Source of the DNA: an uncultured Anaerostipes sp.
GTDB lineage: Bacteria > Bacillota > Clostridia > Lachnospirales > Lachnospiraceae
Direction: 5' to 3'
DNA: 16,879 nucleotides
NCBI GenBank assembly: GCA_900756035.1
Contig: CAAEIR010000127.1
Span: 1-16,879 of the forward strand
Part shown: positions 13,549 through 16,879 of the stretch, in pieces
Layout of the letters: each line of letters opens with the position of its first letter
Position numbering within the stretch: position 1 is the first letter of the stretch
Made by a program: the position numbers and the translations under genes
The notes under the pieces: model-generated
The model's input: the letters and a program-made list of their open reading frames with translations, nothing else
Database searches by the model: none
What the model was told of the DNA's origin: nothing

Positions 13549-14205
13549 ATGGCAAATCCAACAAAAGCGGTTGTAGTATTCAGCGGAGGACAGGATAGTA
13601 CAACCTGCCTGTTTTGGGCGAAGCAAAAATACGAAGAAGTTATTGCAATTTCCTTTGATTATGGGCAGAGGCATAATCTGGAGCTGGAATGTGCAAAGAA
13701 TATATGCAAAAAATATGAGATTGAACATCATATTTTAGATATGGGACTGTTAAACCAGCTGGCGCCAAATTCTTTAACTCGGGCGGATATGGAAGTAGAT
13801 CACGACGCACCGGAAGAAGGAACACCGAATACCTTTGTAGATGGAAGGAATATGCTGTTTCTGACTTTTGCGGCAGTGTTTGCAAAGCAAAGAGGAATTC
13901 ATGTTCTTGTGACTGGTGTGTCACAGAGTGACTTCAGCGGATATCCGGATTGCAGACACGTTTTTATCTCATCGCTGGAAACAACACTGACACTTGCTAT
14001 GGACTATGAGTTTGAGGTTATTACACCGATGATGTGGATTGATAAAAAGGAAACATGGGCGATGGCAGACCGTCTGGGAGTGTTTGATATTATCCGCAAT
14101 GAAACGCTGACTTGCTATAATGGCGTTATGGGAGACGGATGCGGGGAATGTCCGGCTTGCAAACTTCGAAACAGAGGCTTGCAGGAATATCTAAAATCTT
14201 TATAA
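13549..14205 (+). CDS. queC: 7-cyano-7-deazaguanine synthase
   Basis: QueC uses ATP and ammonia to turn 7-carboxy-7-deazaguanine into preQ0. The 218-residue product has the PP-loop SGGQDSTT (12-19) near its N-terminus, the FDYGQRH block, the conserved FVDGRNMLFLTFAA region and a C-terminal zinc site with C189, C198, C201 and C204. The ribosome site GAAGGAGA is at 13532-13539. It is the last gene of the operon. QueF, which reduces preQ0 to preQ1, is not in this window. I see no clear intrinsic terminator before the next promoter. Confidence 0.97.
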   Translation: MANPTKAVVVFSGGQDSTTCLFWAKQKYEEVIAISFDYGQRHNLELECAKNICKKYEIEHHILDMGLLNQLAPNSLTRADMEVDHDAPEEGTPNTFVDGRNMLFLTFAAVFAKQRGIHVLVTGVSQSDFSGYPDCRHVFISSLETTLTLAMDYEFEVITPMMWIDKKETWAMADRLGVFDIIRNETLTCYNGVMGDGCGECPACKLRNRGLQEYLKSL

Positions 14206-14211
14206 AATGTA

Positions 14212-14240
14212 TGGATAAAAATTTGGCAAAAATGTATAAT
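14212..14240 (+). promoter_or_regulatory. Promoter of the alcohol dehydrogenase gene
   Basis: A perfect TATAAT -10 lies at 14235-14240. The -35 at 17 bp is TGGATA (14212-14217), a weak match. Transcription would start near 14247, directly before the structured leader. Confidence 0.62.
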
Positions 14241-14254
14241 AGATCTCAAGGAGA

Positions 14255-14319
14255 TATTCCTGAATTGTAACTGTACATGGGCAACAGGGGATTTGTGCAT
14301 CGCATGAGTCCTCGGAATA
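14255..14319 (+). promoter_or_regulatory. Putative structured leader, three-way junction
   Basis: Three helices abut without unpaired junction bases. P1 pairs TATTCC (14255-14260) with GGAATA (14314-14319). P2 pairs TG and TTGT (14261-14268, with a bulged AA) with GCAACA (14281-14286). P3 pairs 12 nt at 14287-14298 with 14302-14313 (four wobbles) around a 3-nt loop. The ribosome site AAGGAG starts at 14321, two bases after P1. There is no T-run, so any control would act on translation. I match it to no riboswitch class I know. Confidence 0.45.
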
Positions 14320-14334
14320 AAAGGAGATGTTGTT

Positions 14335-15510
14335 ATGGCAAGATTTACATTACCAAGAGACTTGTATTTTGGCGAGGGAGCACTTGAGACACTAAAGACA
14401 ATCAAGGGAACAAAAGCAGTATTGTGCCTGGGAGGCGGATCTATGAAACGTTTTGGGTTTGTGGACCAGGTAGTCGGGTACTTGAAGGAAGCAGGAATTG
14501 AAACGAAATTAATTGAGGGAATTGAACCGGATCCTTCTGTGGAAACTGTTATGAAAGGTGCACAGGAGATGAGAGACTTTGAGCCGGATTTGATTGTTGC
14601 AATGGGTGGTGGATCTCCGATTGATGCGGCAAAAGCCATGTGGGTATTTTACGAGCATCCGGAGACAACTTTTGAGGATATTAAAGATCCGTTTACGATT
14701 CCGCCGCTTCGTGGCAAAGCAACGTTTATTGCGATTCCGTCCACTTCCGGTACGGCAACGGAAGTGACTGCATTTTCTGTAATTACAGATTACAGTACAG
14801 GAATTAAATATCCGTTAGCAGATTTTGAAATTACACCGGATGTGGCGATTGTTGATCCGGCACTGGCAGAGACGATGCCAAAGACTCTGACTGCACATAC
14901 AGGAATGGACGCTCTGACCCATGCGATCGAAGCGTACGTAGCAGGACTTCATTCTCCGTTTTCAGATCCATTGGCGATGCAGGCGATAGAGATGATTTTT
15001 GATAATTTAAAAGACTCTTATGAAGGAGATATGGAAGCAAGAGGCAATATGCATATTGCACAGTGTTTGGCAGGAATGTCATTTTCCAATGCACTGCTTG
15101 GAATTGTCCATTCACTGGCACATAAGACAGGAGCTGTTTTCGATACAGGACATATTCCTCATGGATGTGCCAATGCGATTTATCTGCCGTATGTAATTCA
15201 GTTTAACGCAAAAGTATGTGAAGATCGTTTTGCGATGATTGCTAGAAAACTGGGACTTCCGGGCGTAACAGACAAAGCTCTGACCTTGTCTTTGATTAAA
15301 GCAGTGGAGGAATTAAGAGCAAGTCTTGACATTGTATCAAATTTGAAGGAATTTGGAATAAACGAAGAAGAATTCCTTGAGAAAAAACATATGATTGCCG
15401 AGAGAGCTGTGGCGGACGCATGTACGGGATCTAATCCGCGAGAGACATCCGTGGAAGATATGGAAAAGGTTTTAGAGTGCATTTACTATGGCAAAGATGT
15501 CACATTTTAG
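14335..15510 (+). CDS. Iron-containing alcohol dehydrogenase
   Basis: The 391-residue product is a group III (iron-dependent) alcohol dehydrogenase that reduces aldehydes such as acetaldehyde or butyraldehyde with NAD(P)H during fermentation. The N-terminal nucleotide-binding region shows CLGGGSM (31-37) and VAMGGGSPIDAAKAM (88-102). The segment PSTSGTATEVTAFSVI (135-150) is the family hallmark. The metal ligands are probably D192 and H196 (GMDALTHAIEAYV), H259 and H276 (HIPHGCANA). The stretch before the last histidine is longer than in FucO and resembles butanol dehydrogenases and the AdhE C-terminal domain, but substrate and cofactor cannot be fixed from sequence. The ribosome site is AAAAGGAG (14319-14326), directly after a structured leader. 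The acetyltransferase gene follows 36 bp downstream. Confidence 0.93.
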   Translation: MARFTLPRDLYFGEGALETLKTIKGTKAVLCLGGGSMKRFGFVDQVVGYLKEAGIETKLIEGIEPDPSVETVMKGAQEMRDFEPDLIVAMGGGSPIDAAKAMWVFYEHPETTFEDIKDPFTIPPLRGKATFIAIPSTSGTATEVTAFSVITDYSTGIKYPLADFEITPDVAIVDPALAETMPKTLTAHTGMDALTHAIEAYVAGLHSPFSDPLAMQAIEMIFDNLKDSYEGDMEARGNMHIAQCLAGMSFSNALLGIVHSLAHKTGAVFDTGHIPHGCANAIYLPYVIQFNAKVCEDRFAMIARKLGLPGVTDKALTLSLIKAVEELRASLDIVSNLKEFGINEEEFLEKKHMIAERAVADACTGSNPRETSVEDMEKVLECIYYGKDVTF

Positions 15511-15546
15511 ATTTTCATACAATATCTGATTCAGGGAGATGTTGAT

Positions 15547-16149
15547 ATGGATTTTATAGAATTGATTACACAGGAAGAACCGTATATTGTTTATGAAGAA
15601 GATTTTATGCGGCTGCTCCACGAAACACCGAGGGAATTTTCCATCAGAGAATTATGCAGTGAATATAATCTGACGGGAGCTGACGGCAAGAAGAGGAATG
15701 AGATCTTAAAGAAGCTGTTAGGCACCTGGAATCCGGAGGTTCGCATCGAACCGCAGTTTCATTGCGATTGCGGGTTGAATATTCATTTTCAGGGATCCGC
15801 TCTTCTAAATTATAACTGCAGTCTCTTAGATACTTCACCGATTCACATAGGCGATGGAGTCATGATCGCTCCCGGGGTTTGTATTACCTGCGCGGGACAC
15901 TCCATTGATCCCGGACAGAGAATTAACGGAGTCCGGGTTTCTGCGCCGATTGTAATCGAAGATAAGGTATGGATCGGAGCGAATGCAGTGGTGATCGGAG
16001 GGGTTACCATAGGAGAAGGAAGTGTAATTGGCGCCGGAAGCGTAGTTACGAGAGATATTCCGGCAGGTGTCGTTGCCACAGGCAGTCCATGCAGGGTTAT
16101 TCGTGAGATTTCACAAAAAGATAAGCTGGATGTGCCGGAATATAAATAA
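15547..16149 (+). CDS. Maltose/galactoside O-acetyltransferase family protein
   Basis: The 200-residue protein is a left-handed beta-helix acetyltransferase of the Maa/LacA/NodL group, which transfers acetyl from acetyl-CoA to a sugar hydroxyl. Residues 1-65 are the N-terminal helical cap (maltose acetyltransferase-like). Residues about 70-185 carry hexapeptide repeats such as IHIGDGVMIAPGV, VWIGANAVVIGGV and IGEGSVIGAGSVV, and H118 in CAGHSIDP is the likely catalytic histidine. The ribosome region (GGGAGATGTTGATATGG) is strikingly like that of the preceding dehydrogenase gene. With no terminator between the two genes it is probably cotranscribed with the dehydrogenase, although I see no metabolic link. 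The true acceptor is unknown. Confidence 0.88.
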   Translation: MDFIELITQEEPYIVYEEDFMRLLHETPREFSIRELCSEYNLTGADGKKRNEILKKLLGTWNPEVRIEPQFHCDCGLNIHFQGSALLNYNCSLLDTSPIHIGDGVMIAPGVCITCAGHSIDPGQRINGVRVSAPIVIEDKVWIGANAVVIGGVTIGEGSVIGAGSVVTRDIPAGVVATGSPCRVIREISQKDKLDVPEYK

Positions 16150-16204
16150 GCCAAAAACGGGAAAGGAATGATTTGCAGGAATCATTCCTTTCCCGTTTTT
16201 GGCT
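16149..16204. terminator. Bidirectional terminator, 25-bp perfect stem
   Basis: The arms 16149-16173 and 16180-16204 are exactly complementary around a 6-nt loop (TGCAGG). The outer part is AAAAA on one side and TTTTT on the other, so the hairpin ends in a T-run in both directions. It includes the last stop base of the + gene and the stop of the convergent MATE gene. Confidence 0.93.
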
Positions 16205-16879
16205 ATAATATTGAAAATGCCCGGATCTGACGGATAGCAAGAGTAATTGCACAAATTGCGGCAATGGCATCTGCGATCGGTGCAGAAAACATAACGCCCT
16301 CAATTCCGAAGAAGATCGGAAGAAGGATCATAAGTGGCAGAAGAAAAATGATCTGCCTTGTTAAGGACAGAAAAATACCGCGGCTGGCTTTTCCGATAGC
16401 AGTGAAGAAATTGGCTGTAATTGGCTGTAAGCCATTGATAAAAGTGCCAAACAGGAAAATACGGAAAAATTTTTCTGCAAATTGGAAATAAGCTTCGCTC
16501 TCAGAACCGAAGATTCCGATAATCTGCCGTGGAAACAGCTGAAAACAGAGAAAAGATACCGTACTGATTAATGTAGCGGCAAGGGCGGCTTTTAAGTAAG
16601 CCTCTTTTACTCGCTGCAGCTTTTTTGCTCCGTAATTATAGCTGATAATCGGCTGCAATCCCTGAGAAATTCCAATGGTTATGGAGAAGAATATCATATT
16701 AATCTTTGTAATAATTCCTGCACATGCCAGAGGAATATCACTTCCGTAGGAGGATTTTGCACCATAATGAATTAAAACATTATTCATAACAATCTGAACT
16801 ACCATTAAGGATACCTGATTGAAAAAAGGTGCCATTCCAAGAGAAATGATTTTAGTAATGTAACTCCTGTGAGGTTTCA
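16203..16879 (-). CDS. MATE-family efflux transporter, 5' part cut off
   Basis: The frame stays open to the window edge, so only the C-terminal 224 residues or so (about half of a typical 450-residue MATE protein) are visible. It shows MATE features: the segment ISLGMAPFFNQVSLMVVQIVMNN near the start of the visible part, IGISQGLQPIISYNYGA, the charged AKKLQRVKEAY loop, and several hydrophobic helices up to the end. An internal ATG at 16835 is not the start, because homology continues upstream. MATE proteins export cationic drugs or metabolites using Na+ or H+ gradients; the substrate is unknown. The gene converges on the acetyltransferase and shares its terminator. Confidence 0.9.
   Translation of the reverse strand, partial: KPHRSYITKIISLGMAPFFNQVSLMVVQIVMNNVLIHYGAKSSYGSDIPLACAGIITKINMIFFSITIGISQGLQPIISYNYGAKKLQRVKEAYLKAALAATLISTVSFLCFQLFPRQIIGIFGSESEAYFQFAEKFFRIFLFGTFINGLQPITANFFTAIGKASRGIFLSLTRQIIFLLPLMILLPIFFGIEGVMFSAPIADAIAAICAITLAIRQIRAFSIL

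Noticed and set aside
14243..14255. ATCTC/GAGAT hairpin and a decoy ribosome site before the dehydrogenase leader
   Set aside because: The ATCTC arm lies at or before the predicted transcription start (about 14247), so it is probably not in the RNA.
14115..14639. 174-residue minus-strand open frame
   Set aside because: It spans the end of queC, a promoter and the start of the dehydrogenase, all well supported on the + strand.

Overview
The window is about 16.9 kb of low-GC, AT-rich, densely coded DNA, almost all of it reading on the + strand. It looks like a chromosomal segment of a spore-forming Clostridia, most likely a gut Lachnospiraceae (inference from family match, codon use and gene content: Spo0A, a SleB-type cortex hydrolase, T-box and preQ1 leaders). 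I see no insertion sequence, phage gene, CRISPR array, rRNA or tRNA. It reads as ordinary core and metabolic chromosome with an unusually clear set of RNA-level regulators.

Layout. (1) 1-275: no gene. It holds an inverted-repeat-rich stretch and then a good sigma-A promoter. (2) 276-2536: a three-gene amino-sugar operon. NanE epimerises ManNAc-6-P to GlcNAc-6-P, an RpiR/SIS regulator probably controls the operon, and NagB feeds GlcN-6-P into glycolysis; it ends in a terminator. (3) 2702-3334: a secreted SleB-like hydrolase with a TTG start and a possible mother-cell (sigma-E-like) promoter. (4) 3338-6431: a promoter, a full T-box leader with a UGG (Trp) specifier and terminator, then lipoprotein, permease and ATPase genes of a TrpXYZ-type ABC importer. 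(5) 6653-7459: spo0A, outside its usual spoIVB neighbourhood. (6) 7534-8592: a solitary divergent RsmH-family rRNA methyltransferase. (7) 8696-9382: a CcdA-like membrane thiol carrier. (8) 9589-11544: a one-polypeptide fructose-type PTS transporter (A-B-C order). (9) 11603-14205: promoter, preQ1-I-like riboswitch, terminator, then queD-queE-folE-queC, a complete GTP-to-preQ0 pathway. (10) 14212-16149: promoter, a compact three-way-junction-like leader, an iron-type alcohol dehydrogenase and a hexapeptide-repeat O-acetyltransferase. (11) 16149-16204: a 25-bp perfect inverted repeat shared as a terminator with a convergent, truncated MATE transporter on the minus strand.

The best-supported functional inference is the tryptophan assignment of the ABC importer: the transporter family and the specifier codon read from the leader agree independently. 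The best candidate for something undescribed is the 65-nt leader at 14255-14319, which I could not match to any riboswitch class I know. I make no claim of a wholly new multi-gene system here. Three starts were moved from the longest open frame on promoter or ribosome-binding-site evidence: nanE to 276, spo0A to 6653 and ccdA to 8696.
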